Shown here: in pieces, positions 8,398 through 16,243 of the stretch | Position numbering within the stretch: position 1 is the first letter of the stretch | How the letters are laid out: every line of letters starts with the position of its first letter | Source of the DNA: a virus | Strand: one strand, 5' to 3' | Virus record (IMG/VR): IMGVR_UViG_3300007522_000045 | Location: 1 to 30,327 of that record | Length of the DNA: 30,327 nt | Position numbers and translations under genes: made by a program | The notes under the pieces: generated by a model | Seen by the model: the letters and a program-made list of their open reading frames with translations, nothing else | What the model was told of the DNA's origin: nothing | Database searches by the model: none

Positions 8398-9068
8398 CTT
8401 TGAAACGCCTCGACTACGGTCAGCATATAGTCGCCCTGAAATGCCGAAAACTTATGCGCCGCCGCCGCCGCTTCATCATCTGGCAACCGCACGCGGATCT
8501 TTGGTGTGTTGACGCTTAATTTTGTGCCGATCGAAACCGGCGACCGCAAAGGCGGATTGAACGTCACCGCAGCGCCGCTGACCGACTGCACTCGGTAAAG
8601 ATAATCTGCCCACGAAAAGAACGATCCCGGCTGCAGCACCGCCGCACCGCCGCCCTGCGTCTGGATGATCTGCGCACCAGCTGGCGCAGCGACTGCGACC
8701 AGCAGATCAGCGTCGCCATTCAAAACCAAAGCGTTTGGCTGCCCATCCTCAAAAGCCATATTTGACGCATTGAATACAAACAGCGGCCCCGTCAGCCCAT
8801 ATCCGCCCCGGTTAAAGTTCGGCACCGGGATCGAAAACGTGCCAGCTGGCCCGCGCAGCTGATCCAGAAACGCCATATAAGCGCCAGACGATCCGCCCCA
8901 TTCCCACGCATCGTCGACGCGATAGGTGCAGGCCCAGCTGCGATTTTCCGTTGTTATGAATTGCTGCCAACCATCCAGACCCCTGCCCGGCGACCGGGTT
9001 TCCGTCACCAGCCGCCAGTTTTCCATCTGCCGCAGCGTTAAGCTGCCCGGCACTGCGATCGCTGCCAT
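8394..9068 (-). CDS. Distal tail / minor tail protein
   Basis: 224 aa, directly after the tape measure (TAATG overlap). Features include ENRSWACTYRVDDAWEWGG, FLDQLRGPAGTFSIPVPNFNR and a C-terminal TPKIRVRLPDD..FQGDYMLTVVEAF. The pattern fits the beta-sandwich distal tail or minor tail proteins (lambda gpM-like in position). These connect the tube to the tip complex. The specific family was not recognised with certainty. Confidence 0.65.
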   Translation of the reverse strand: MAAIAVPGSLTLRQMENWRLVTETRSPGRGLDGWQQFITTENRSWACTYRVDDAWEWGGSSGAYMAFLDQLRGPAGTFSIPVPNFNRGGYGLTGPLFVFNASNMAFEDGQPNALVLNGDADLLVAVAAPAGAQIIQTQGGGAAVLQPGSFFSWADYLYRVQSVSGAAVTFNPPLRSPVSIGTKLSVNTPKIRVRLPDDEAAAAAHKFSAFQGDYMLTVVEAFQR

Positions 9069-11101
9069 TAGGGTCGCCTTTGCTTTTCAATCAAATTTTG
9101 GTTATTTTTTTGCACGACCTGCACCGACACGTTTGCCGCCTCTTGCCGCACGTCCTGCAGCGTGACGCCCTCCGGGACATGCAAAAACAGATCGATCTGC
9201 CCGCCGCCCATATCGCCCAGACGGGTCGCGGGTATGATCTGCGACCCGCCCGGCAGGTTCACCAGTTCGCCGCCGCGCTCATTGATCCGGGTTAAACCGC
9301 CGCGCCAGTTTGGCGTGCCGTTTGCATTGGCCCCGATCGCAGGCACCGCCACCCCGCCAATGCCGCCGCCGATCGCGGACAGGCCAGCGCTCCAAAGCGC
9401 GTTATAGGCTTGGCTGGCCAGCATTTCAGCAAAGCCCGCCAGCACGCCCGCGATGCTTTCCGTTAGACTCTTTGCCCCGGTCACTAGACCCGTGAAAGCC
9501 TCTTTGCCCAGATCCTTGACACGGGTCATTTCCTCGCTAAGCTCCTCGACGGCCTCGTTGACCTTCTTGACCTTTTTCGCCGCTGCGCCGCTGCCAGACG
9601 CTGCGGATCCGCCGCCGCCAGCATCTGCAGCACCGCCGCCCCCGCCGCCATCGCCTGTGCCATCCAGTGCCGCTAGCTGCGCGGCCAGATCCGCCGCGCT
9701 ATCCGATGCCCCAGCTGTCGCGTCATCTGTCGCCGACATGGTATCGCGCAGCGCCTGCAGACTTCCCAGCGGCGCAGTCGCAGCCGCGACCAGCCCAGAC
9801 AAGGCCCCGGTCGCCGCGCCAGCTGCCGCATCTGCCGCAGCGGTCACGCGGTTCAATTCCGTCACCATGCCCGCGCCAAGCGGCTGCAGGTTCGTATTAA
9901 AAATGGCGTTTAAACCGTCCGTCACGTCCGCCGTGAAATCGACAAACGCCTGCGCCATCGCAGCCAGACCACCGATGAAAAACGCTTTCATCTTTGCGGA
10001 TCCGGCATTGAATGCCGCAGGCACGATCGCGAAACCGTCGCCGATCCGTTGAAAGACCTCGACCGCGACCGCCTTCAAAAGCGACAGCGCATTGCCAAAC
10101 CCGCCAGCCTTACTGACCAGACGCGCAAACCACTCGACCAGATAGCCCGCGCCGATAATCAGCGCCCCGAAACCCGTGCGCATGATCGCGCCGCGCAGCA
10201 GCGCCAGCCCGCCGGTCAGGCCCGTTGTGGCCCCCGCCGCCATGACGAAACCGGCCACCCACCGCACAGCCATAAAGGTGGCAAAGGATGCCGCGACGCT
10301 GGCGATCGTGCCAATGTTAGCCCCCAGCGCATCGATCACGACGCGTAGCCCGCCGCCCTCTTGCATCAGGGAAACGAACGCGACCGAAATCGCCTGCAGC
10401 GCTGGCGCGAATGCGATCGCCAAACGGTTTGACACGGCCTCGGTCACAAACCCCATGCGCGAAAACGCATCGTTTGCACTTTCGACCTTGGCGGCATCGA
10501 CGGCGCTGATCGATAGGCCCATCGCCTCAATTTCAGATCGTGCCGCGCGGATTGCATCGCCGCCCTGCATGACCAGCAGCGCCATGCTGGCATTTTTTAT
10601 GCCCAGCTCACCCAATAGCCCGGCAGTTTCCTGCGCCGACATGCCCAGCGATTTCGCCTTGTCAGCGATCGCGGCCAGACGTTCGTCGGCGTCCATTGTC
10701 AGCAGCTCACTCGCCGACAGACCGATCCGGTCCAGCGCGTCAGCGGCAGGCCCCCCGATCGATGCGGCGTCAGCCAGACGCCTGCCCAGCTTTTGCATCG
10801 CCGCGCCGACGTCATCAGCACCGACCCCGGCGTCGCCGCCCGCTTGCTGCAGCGCCCGCAGCCCGTCGATCGTGCCGTCGACAGATCGCGCCATCTTGGC
10901 CTGACTTTCGATAAATGACAGCCCGTCCTTTGTCATCTTTGCCGCCATGCCCGCCATCGCGGCGACCGCGACAGCTGCCGCGACTTTGGCCTTGGCTGCA
11001 AACTTTTGCAGACCGGACTGGCTTGATTTTAGCCCGCTTTGGAATTGCGCAGAATTCAGGCCCAGCTCGACCCGTAGCGCACCGATCACAGCACCTGACA
11101 T
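9068..11101 (-). CDS. Tail tape measure protein
   Basis: 677 aa. It begins with GALRVELGLNSAQFQSGLKSS, the usual tape-measure opening, followed by long Ala-rich helices (about 30-270). Hydrophobic segments lie at about 265-330 (FATFMAVRWVAGFVMAAG; GFGALIIGAGYLVEWFARL). A Gly/Asp/Ala-rich linker (about 485-520) precedes a Lys/Glu coiled region. The C-terminus has NERGGELVNLPGGSQIIPA, common in lambda-type tape measures. The length implies a siphovirus tail of about 100 nm (inference). AAGGGC lies 7 bases before the ATG. Confidence 0.92.
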   Translation of the reverse strand: MSGAVIGALRVELGLNSAQFQSGLKSSQSGLQKFAAKAKVAAAVAVAAMAGMAAKMTKDGLSFIESQAKMARSVDGTIDGLRALQQAGGDAGVGADDVGAAMQKLGRRLADAASIGGPAADALDRIGLSASELLTMDADERLAAIADKAKSLGMSAQETAGLLGELGIKNASMALLVMQGGDAIRAARSEIEAMGLSISAVDAAKVESANDAFSRMGFVTEAVSNRLAIAFAPALQAISVAFVSLMQEGGGLRVVIDALGANIGTIASVAASFATFMAVRWVAGFVMAAGATTGLTGGLALLRGAIMRTGFGALIIGAGYLVEWFARLVSKAGGFGNALSLLKAVAVEVFQRIGDGFAIVPAAFNAGSAKMKAFFIGGLAAMAQAFVDFTADVTDGLNAIFNTNLQPLGAGMVTELNRVTAAADAAAGAATGALSGLVAAATAPLGSLQALRDTMSATDDATAGASDSAADLAAQLAALDGTGDGGGGGGAADAGGGGSAASGSGAAAKKVKKVNEAVEELSEEMTRVKDLGKEAFTGLVTGAKSLTESIAGVLAGFAEMLASQAYNALWSAGLSAIGGGIGGVAVPAIGANANGTPNWRGGLTRINERGGELVNLPGGSQIIPATRLGDMGGGQIDLFLHVPEGVTLQDVRQEAANVSVQVVQKNNQNLIEKQRRP

Positions 11102-11105
11102 TTAT

Positions 11106-11767
11106 TCAGCCCTTATTAATTGCTTTATCCCAGCGCATTGCGATCGCCAGCATATCGTCCGCCGCCTGCGCCTTGGCGCGGGTCGGCTCGCCGATCATTG
11201 CGGCCAAACGGGGAATTTTCTTGACCCGGTGCAGACTTTCGATCGTGTGCGCCAGCTGCATTCTGTCGTGCAGCTCGCGCTTGATCCGCAGCCCCGCGCC
11301 CTGCATGTGCGCTACATATTCCCGCAAGGTTATGCGCCAGAATTCAGCCGGCACAAACCCTGCGGAAACGTAGTCAGCCAGCAGCGCCGGCCAATCTATT
11401 TTGTCCGTTTGGCCTTCGCTTTTTTTGCGCGGCCCGCCTCGCGACCGACTGCCGGTTCCGGCTCCGGCATCGACTGCGACACAGCTGCGCCTAGCTTTTC
11501 TGCCAGCACGTCCAAACCGACTTCATCGATCAGCCCGCCAGCCTCTTTCAGCGTCAGATTGTGATGATCCAGCAGGCCCGCCCATAGCAGCAACCGGATT
11601 GGCTTAATGCCCGGCGGGTTTTTCGGATCCTCAAGACTGGCCAAGAATTGCGGCGCAGGCATTCCTGCCGCCTCCTCAAGTTCGCACAGCGCGTTTGTCG
11701 TAAACGCCAGCGTGTAATCCACCGCGCCGATCGCCAGCGCCATTGTGCCGCGTGCTGCGTTTGCCAT
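11106..11767 (-). CDS. GT-type tail assembly chaperone made by -1 frameshift
   Basis: Predicted 220-aa fusion. It reads the 123-aa chaperone frame from 11767 to the A7 tract at 11426-11420, slips back one base, and continues in the second frame to 11106. The shifted reading gives SEGQTDKIDWPALLADYVSA then GFVPAEFWRITLREYVAHM, a continuous, conserved-looking T domain that begins upstream of any good start codon. The second frame's only starts (GTG 11354 or inside) lack a ribosome site. In lambda the GT form recruits tail tube protein to the tape measure. The frameshift itself is inferred. Confidence 0.75.
11396..11767 (-). CDS. G-type tail assembly chaperone
   Basis: 123 aa. It starts at the last base of the tail-tube stop (TAATG-type junction). 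Contains VDYTLAFTTNALCELEEAAG, QFLASLEDP and PIRLLLWAGLLDHH..TLKEAGGLIDEVGLDVL, the helical pattern of gene-transfer-agent/HK97 tail assembly chaperones. The basic tail RAKKAKAKRTK is encoded by the A-rich slippery segment. The unshifted product is expected in excess of the GT fusion. Confidence 0.85.
   Translation of the reverse strand: MANAARGTMALAIGAVDYTLAFTTNALCELEEAAGMPAPQFLASLEDPKNPPGIKPIRLLLWAGLLDHHNLTLKEAGGLIDEVGLDVLAEKLGAAVSQSMPEPEPAVGREAGRAKKAKAKRTK
11420..11426 (-). promoter_or_regulatory. Slippery heptamer A AAA AAA for -1 frameshifting
   Basis: On the minus strand the G frame reads GCA AAA AAA GCG, a perfect X XXY YYZ slippery site, 24 bases before the G stop codon. The -1 frame is open from here to 11106. 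Position and frame match the conserved G/GT arrangement of long-tailed phages. Confidence 0.75.
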
Positions 11768-12210
11768 TAGACCACCGGCCCCGGCACGCTGATATAGCTG
11801 GACGACAGCTTGAACGTGACCGCAGCAGTCATGCGATCGTCAAGCGGCACGGCGGGTTCGTAAGATGTCAGGAAACCCTTAAAGGTCCACGTCGCGCCGT
11901 TGGGATATGTGATGCGATAGCTGCCGATCTTTTTCGCCGTGCGCACCGCTTGGATCGCAGCGTCGTCGCCGACACCCGGCAGAAAATGAATGCCGAACGA
12001 ACATTCGCCCGGATCCGTCAGGCCCGGCATGAATTCTTTGGTTTGGTTCGGCGATGCCATGTGCGTCTTTTCGATCACGTCGACGGCATCCGACGGCGGC
12101 GCAATGTCGATCAGCTCTGCGATCGGGTCGAATGCCTCCGTTGCGGCTCCGTCACCAATTCCGAAAATTGTGCCGAAACCAATTTCTGCATCTGATTCCA
12201 CGTTAGTCAC
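11767..12210 (-). CDS. Major tail tube protein
   Basis: 147 aa. It has the usual features of lambda gpV/gene-transfer-agent-type tube proteins: an early acidic loop, HMASPNQTKEFMPGLTDPGE (residues about 50-70), then YRITYPNGATWTFKGFLTSYEPAVPLDDRMTAAVTFKLS. It lies between the DUF3168 tail-completion protein (ATGA overlap) and the tail chaperone, the standard place. Confidence 0.9.
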   Translation of the reverse strand: MTNVESDAEIGFGTIFGIGDGAATEAFDPIAELIDIAPPSDAVDVIEKTHMASPNQTKEFMPGLTDPGECSFGIHFLPGVGDDAAIQAVRTAKKIGSYRITYPNGATWTFKGFLTSYEPAVPLDDRMTAAVTFKLSSSYISVPGPVV

Positions 12211-12596
12211 TCCAAGTTTGAAAAGTTGATTTTGTAGTCCTGCGCGATGCCGTGCAGACGGTCAGGGTCATTCGACCCCGCGCTGCGCAGATCCCGCACG
12301 CCCTCCCGGAAAATACCCTGAAAGGCCCCGGCCCGATATCCAGACAGCAAGGCATTCACAGCCTGCGCCGTCTGGTCTGCGGCGTCATAGTCGACGGCGA
12401 AAACATCGATCTGGACCACGGCCCCGACATATCGCGACCGCCCGCCCATATGATAAACATCGCCGCCACTGATCAGCGACAGGCTGATCGCGGGCACCGC
12501 ATCGCCTTGCGGACGCCCGCCCCAATCCACGCGGCCCGCGACCAGCGCTGCGACCGCAGGATCCGACAGCAGCAGCTGCCGCATTGCACGTTTCAT
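12207..12596 (-). CDS. Tail completion protein, DUF3168 family
   Basis: 129 aa. MRQLLLSDPAVAALVAGRVDWGGRPQGDAVPAISL is split by the family's usual features: a short helical start followed by 'VY' and beta strands VQIDVFAVDYDAADQTAQAVN. DUF3168 (HK97 gp10/lambda gpU-like position) forms the ring ending the tail tube at the head. It lies 3 bases after the HK97-gp10-like gene. Confidence 0.85.
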   Translation of the reverse strand: MKRAMRQLLLSDPAVAALVAGRVDWGGRPQGDAVPAISLSLISGGDVYHMGGRSRYVGAVVQIDVFAVDYDAADQTAQAVNALLSGYRAGAFQGIFREGVRDLRSAGSNDPDRLHGIAQDYKINFSNLE

Positions 12597-12599
12597 CGC

Positions 12600-13058
12600 T
12601 TATCCTTTCGCCAGCTTTGCCGCCTTGCGTGCCGCTGTTTTCGCCGACTTTGCGATCGCCTCTGCAAGCCCGCTTTTGACGTCCGCCAGCACCTTGTCCT
12701 TGCCAGCTGACCATGCCGGGCGCAGATGCGGCTGCGGCGACTGATCGTCGTTTCCGAATTCGGTCTGGATTGCCTGCGACAGCGCCCCCGGCCCGGCGAA
12801 AACTTCGATCGCGGCTTTGCTGTCTTTCACCAGCTTGCGGTGCAGCTTGGCCTGCCGTTTCGACAGTTTTGTGCCGACGGCGTAACTGTCCTTTAGATCG
12901 CCTTGGCCCTTTGGCGCATTCGCCCGGCCCGCATCTGCGATCGGCGTCAGCGCCTTGATCCCGACCCGGCGCAGCAGCCCGCGCCCGGTCGACTTTTTCA
13001 TGCCCTCCATTGCCTTTTCCAGATCACGCAGGCCCGTGACCGTGACGCCCCGCGCCAT
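12600..13058 (-). CDS. HK97 gp10-like head-tail component
   Basis: 152 aa. Begins with VTVTGLRDLEKAMEGMKK, the typical opening (G-L-x-x-L-x-x-x-L). It continues with ALTPIADAGRANAPKGQGDLKDSYAVGT and ends with PHLRPAWSAGKDKVLADVKS. These elements are diagnostic of HK97 gp10/minor capsid-tail completion proteins. It starts at the last base of the upstream gene. Confidence 0.9.
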   Translation of the reverse strand: MARGVTVTGLRDLEKAMEGMKKSTGRGLLRRVGIKALTPIADAGRANAPKGQGDLKDSYAVGTKLSKRQAKLHRKLVKDSKAAIEVFAGPGALSQAIQTEFGNDDQSPQPHLRPAWSAGKDKVLADVKSGLAEAIAKSAKTAARKAAKLAKG

Positions 13059-13390
13059 CAGGTTTTGACCGCGTTTGCGGTCATCTCGAAACCGTCGAAC
13101 GGATCCAGCTGTTTAATGCCGGATATGTCATAGGTCACACCGTCAGACAGGATCTGATCAGCCGCCGTGATCCCTGCCGTGAAATCAGACAGTCGCACAG
13201 TAAACCGGGTTGTGACTTGGGCGCTGACCTGCGCCGCCGCGTATTTTTCGCCGTCCGAAATGTCGCGCCGCTTGGCCCAGACTGGCGACCCGATCGGCGC
13301 GAATGATTTCGGCGCGGACGTCAGCCCGTCGTCATTCGGCACGCCGCGCAGGAATTGCGCCCGGCGGTTTAACTCCCCCGCCCGGATCAT
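13058..13390 (-). CDS. Head closure protein, SPP1 gp16-like
   Basis: 110 aa from ATG 13390, chosen because it forms an ATGA overlap with the connector gene. The longer open frame upstream is a shadow. MIRAGELNRRAQFLRG and VWAKRRDISDGEKYAA..VTTRFTVRLSDFTAGITAADQI are typical of phage head-tail adaptors (PF05521). The protein seals the head connector and docks the tail. Confidence 0.88.
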   Translation of the reverse strand: MIRAGELNRRAQFLRGVPNDDGLTSAPKSFAPIGSPVWAKRRDISDGEKYAAAQVSAQVTTRFTVRLSDFTAGITAADQILSDGVTYDISGIKQLDPFDGFEMTANAVKT

Positions 13391-13920
13391 GGCTGACGCC
13401 AGATCAGCGGATCGATCAGACAGTCGACCGCAAACGGCAGCACCGACACCGACCCGGCGATCGTCGCTTCGCGATTTGTAAACCAATTCGCGACCAGCAT
13501 CATCACAGCGACCCGCACCGACGGCAGCGACGCCGCTGGCAGACCGCAGTCAAATTCGACCACGACCCGCGACACCGCACGACCGGACGCCGCGACATAG
13601 GATCCGCGCTGATCGGCGATCAGATCCGCAGACGTCGCAGCGACGTCGCCGCCGTCTGCGTCAAAGCCCGCGACCCGCACTGCAGACACGTCAGGCATCG
13701 CCAGCCGCAGATCGCCCCAGCTGTCGAATTCCTGCGACCACGTCTGCGGCATGATTGCCCGGCCCATGATCCCGCGCCAGCCGTCCAGCATCGCCAGCGC
13801 CGCCGCCCGGTAAACGTCGATCATCGCGTCCTGATCGGATCCGTCGACGTGCAGATGCGCCCGCAGATCGTCCGCCGTCACAAGCGGGTCAGACGGCGGC
13901 GTGACCAGTTTCAGCATCAT
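13387..13920 (-). CDS. Head-tail connector, HK97 gp6-like
   Basis: 177 aa. VTADDLRAHLHVDGSDQDAMIDVYRAAALAMLDGWRG is the helical start of the gp6/phiE125 gp8 connector family. It is followed by the beta part (WSQEFDSW) and the C-terminal RVAVMMLVANWFTNREA. The family forms a ring under the portal. ATGA overlaps occur at both ends. Confidence 0.9.
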   Translation of the reverse strand: MMLKLVTPPSDPLVTADDLRAHLHVDGSDQDAMIDVYRAAALAMLDGWRGIMGRAIMPQTWSQEFDSWGDLRLAMPDVSAVRVAGFDADGGDVAATSADLIADQRGSYVAASGRAVSRVVVEFDCGLPAASLPSVRVAVMMLVANWFTNREATIAGSVSVLPFAVDCLIDPLIWRQP

Positions 13921-14171
13921 TTCGTTTCCGGCACCTTCGCGCTGGCCTTATTGGTCGGCGCAGCCTTCACCTTGGCAGCAGCTGCAGCGTCAGCTGCGTC
14001 TGCGTCAGCCTGCGCCTTGGCGGCAGCTGCAGCGGTTTCAGGATCCGGCAGCGCCCCCAGCTCGACCGCAGCTGCGACCAGCTCCGGCGGGCAGATATCG
14101 CCCGGCGCAAAATGCTTTGGATAGACGGACCCGGCGGGCACGCCCTCAAAAGGTGCGGTGAAAGTATGCAT
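13917..14171 (-). CDS. Small structural-region protein with Ala-rich tail
   Basis: 84 aa. The N-terminal 45 residues (FTAPFEGVPAGSVYPKHFAPGDICPPEL) form a compact unit common downstream of HK97-type capsids. The rest is an Ala/Asp/Lys repeat-like helix. A strong site AAGGGG precedes the ATG. It is the first gene after the capsid terminator and overlaps the connector gene. Function unknown; head decoration or connector accessory is a guess. Confidence 0.7.
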   Translation of the reverse strand: MHTFTAPFEGVPAGSVYPKHFAPGDICPPELVAAAVELGALPDPETAAAAAKAQADADAADAAAAAKVKAAPTNKASAKVPETK

Positions 14172-14212
14172 ATCGGATCCCCTTGGGTTTGATTGAAAAG
14201 CCGTTCACTCAC

Positions 14213-14240
14213 AAAAACGGGCGCACCACCGGCACGCCCG
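14213..14240 (-). terminator. Intrinsic terminator after the capsid gene
   Basis: On the minus strand CGGGCG and CGCCCG (14235-14240 and 14218-14223) form a stem closing an 11-base loop, followed at once by TTTTTG. It lies 27 bases after the capsid stop. It would make capsid mRNA more abundant than the mRNA of downstream connector genes. Confidence 0.65.
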
Positions 14241-14266
14241 CTTGATCAGTCAACCGCAGATGCGGA

Positions 14267-15514
14267 TTAGGCGGCGATTTTCAGCAGCTTGATCGCGTTG
14301 CTGTCTTTGACCTTGCCCCCAAGGCGTTTGAACATCTGATAACGAATGTAACCGGCCTTGGTCACTTCATCTTTGACGACAGCCAGACCGGCGCGGTCGG
14401 CGATCAGATAACCCTTATTGAAATCACCGAACGCGATCGGCAGCGCATTGGCGGCGACGTCGGGCATATCTTCGGCGATCATCGCGTTATAGCCTTCGAT
14501 CGTCGACGGCACGCCAGCTGCGACGGCACGCTGCAGCAGGTAAACGCCGTTGGTGTCTTTCACCTTGGCCAGCTGCGCCAGCGTCAGGCTGTTCATCAGC
14601 CAATTTGCATTGGCGCGATAGCCAGATTTCAGGCCATAAACGACGCTTTTCGTCAGGTCGAACGGATTGGACCCCAGCGTCGCGGCGTTGCCGCTGGCGA
14701 CAAACTGCAGCACGCCAAAGGCGCGGGCTGCGTCGGCAGTCACGACTGGCGTGCCCGCCAGAATGCCGGTCGGCTTGTTCACGCCATTGCCCGAAATAAA
14801 CGCGACACCTTCGGCGACAGCCATCTGCTCGACTGCCGACATTGTCAGCCATGCCTCGACGTCGAAAAATAGATCCTCAAGGCTTTCGCGCGTCGTTTCA
14901 GGCTTGGCGACCAGCGACCCAAAGGTCGGCGCACACTCGCCCAGACCCGGCGTGTCCGTCTGGCTGCGCGTCACAGTTTCGCCGACCCATTCCGTGCCAA
15001 AGCCATTCAGGTCGACAAGCTCTTTATAGTCAGACGTGCCGACTTGCACGACGCGGGCGATCTGGCGGATTGGGCTGACGTCCTGCACCTGTTTGGCGAT
15101 ATCTGCAGCGATTTCCTGCGGCAGCGCAAAACCGCCAGACGCGCCGACATTCGTGCGCACGTCAGTCGCTTTTTTAGCCAGATCAAACAAGGCGTTTGCC
15201 CGGTTGTGATCGTTCGGGTTGCGGACGTAGTCGACAAACGCCGATTTGTATTCGTCAGCCTCTGCCGTCGACGCGCCGCCCTGACCGGGTCGCGCCGCCT
15301 TGGTTTCAATATCCGACAGCCGCTTTTCCAGCGCCGTTGCCTGCAGCTCTGCCGCCTGCTTTGCTGCCAGCGTGTCCGCCAAGCTGGACTCCATGCGGGC
15401 AATCTTTTGCGTCGTCACGACGTCGGCAGACTTCATGCCGTCGACTTCGCCGCGCAGCGCATCGATCGTTTTGTTACCGGCAACTACCAGCGCTTTAAGT
15501 TCTTCAGGGTCCAT
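14267..15514 (-). CDS. Major capsid protein, HK97 fold
   Basis: 415 aa from ATG 15514 (AAGGA at 9-base spacing; GTG 15520 is too close). Residues 1-100 form a charged coiled-coil delta/scaffold domain, normally cut off by the protease. The shell domain starts near ASGGFALPQEIAADIAKQVQDVSPIRQIARV. It contains GFGTEWVGET, the usual E-loop/A-domain signs, and ends with KDEVTKAGYIRYQMFKRLGGKVKDSNAIKLLK. It forms the icosahedral head. Confidence 0.95.
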   Translation of the reverse strand: MDPEELKALVVAGNKTIDALRGEVDGMKSADVVTTQKIARMESSLADTLAAKQAAELQATALEKRLSDIETKAARPGQGGASTAEADEYKSAFVDYVRNPNDHNRANALFDLAKKATDVRTNVGASGGFALPQEIAADIAKQVQDVSPIRQIARVVQVGTSDYKELVDLNGFGTEWVGETVTRSQTDTPGLGECAPTFGSLVAKPETTRESLEDLFFDVEAWLTMSAVEQMAVAEGVAFISGNGVNKPTGILAGTPVVTADAARAFGVLQFVASGNAATLGSNPFDLTKSVVYGLKSGYRANANWLMNSLTLAQLAKVKDTNGVYLLQRAVAAGVPSTIEGYNAMIAEDMPDVAANALPIAFGDFNKGYLIADRAGLAVVKDEVTKAGYIRYQMFKRLGGKVKDSNAIKLLKIAA

Positions 15515-15526
15515 GACCACTAATCC

Positions 15527-16243
15527 TTATTGATTTTCAGATTTGCAGCGGGCTTTCAGAAGCTCCACCAGCTCTAGATCGATGCCGCCGCCAGCGTCAT
15601 GCATGGCCTTAACTGCACCCAAACCCCCGCCCATCAGGGCGCGGGCGACCGAACGGGTAAACCCAGCGTCATGCGTGAGTTTCCGTTCAAATTCGACGCG
15701 GGTCAGTTCCGCCGCCTTGATCCCGTCAATCCGTGCCGTCACCAGCATCGGAAACGTGACAAGCGAAACCTCCCAGATTTCTAATTCCGTCAGCGACCGG
15801 ACACCCGCAGCGTCACGGGTCGCCTTGATTGTGCGATATCCGATCGACAGCCCGTCGATCGCGCCCGCCTCGACCAGCGCGATCGCCTCGCGCCCCTTTT
15901 CAACGTCAGACAGGATCCGGCCCTTTACCAGCAGGCCCCGGTCATCCTCGACCACTTCATCCCAGACGCCGATCGGCTTCGACGGGTCATGCTGCCACAG
16001 CATTTTGACCCGCGATTTACCGGCCTTTTTGGCCCGCAGAGACTTGGCAAAAGCCCCTTTGACGATCTGGTCGCCGCCCTGATCGGTCTGGCCAAACAGC
16101 GACGCATAGCCTTCGATCGCGCCGCCGCTGATCGACTTGATTTCGATCGGCACCGTTTTGCGTTCCAGCTGATCGACCATGTCGTCGCCTTTGCATTCCA
16201 GCGCCAGCGCAGCCAGCGCCGCCTGCATCATTCGATTATTCAT
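15527..16243 (-). CDS. Prohead protease, HK97 family (S78-type)
   Basis: 238 aa. Core motifs: IEGYASLFGQTDQGGDQIVKGAF, H85 in LWQHDPSKPIG, S133 in DGLSIGYR and E in LEIWEVSLVTFPM. These match the catalytic His/Ser/Glu of the herpes-protease-fold phage proteases. The first 21 residues may be spurious: ATG 16180 (MVDQLERKTV) has AAAGGCG ahead. It overlaps the portal gene by 8 bases. Confidence 0.93.
   Translation of the reverse strand: MNNRMMQAALAALALECKGDDMVDQLERKTVPIEIKSISGGAIEGYASLFGQTDQGGDQIVKGAFAKSLRAKKAGKSRVKMLWQHDPSKPIGVWDEVVEDDRGLLVKGRILSDVEKGREAIALVEAGAIDGLSIGYRTIKATRDAAGVRSLTELEIWEVSLVTFPMLVTARIDGIKAAELTRVEFERKLTHDAGFTRSVARALMGGGLGAVKAMHDAGGGIDLELVELLKARCKSENQ

Noticed and set aside
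10176-10904. 242-aa plus-strand open frame
   Set aside because: Lies fully antisense to the tape measure gene; Ser/Ala-rich, low-complexity translation.
13303-14124. 273-aa plus-strand open frame
   Set aside because: Antisense across three connector genes with clear families; Arg/His-rich shadow.
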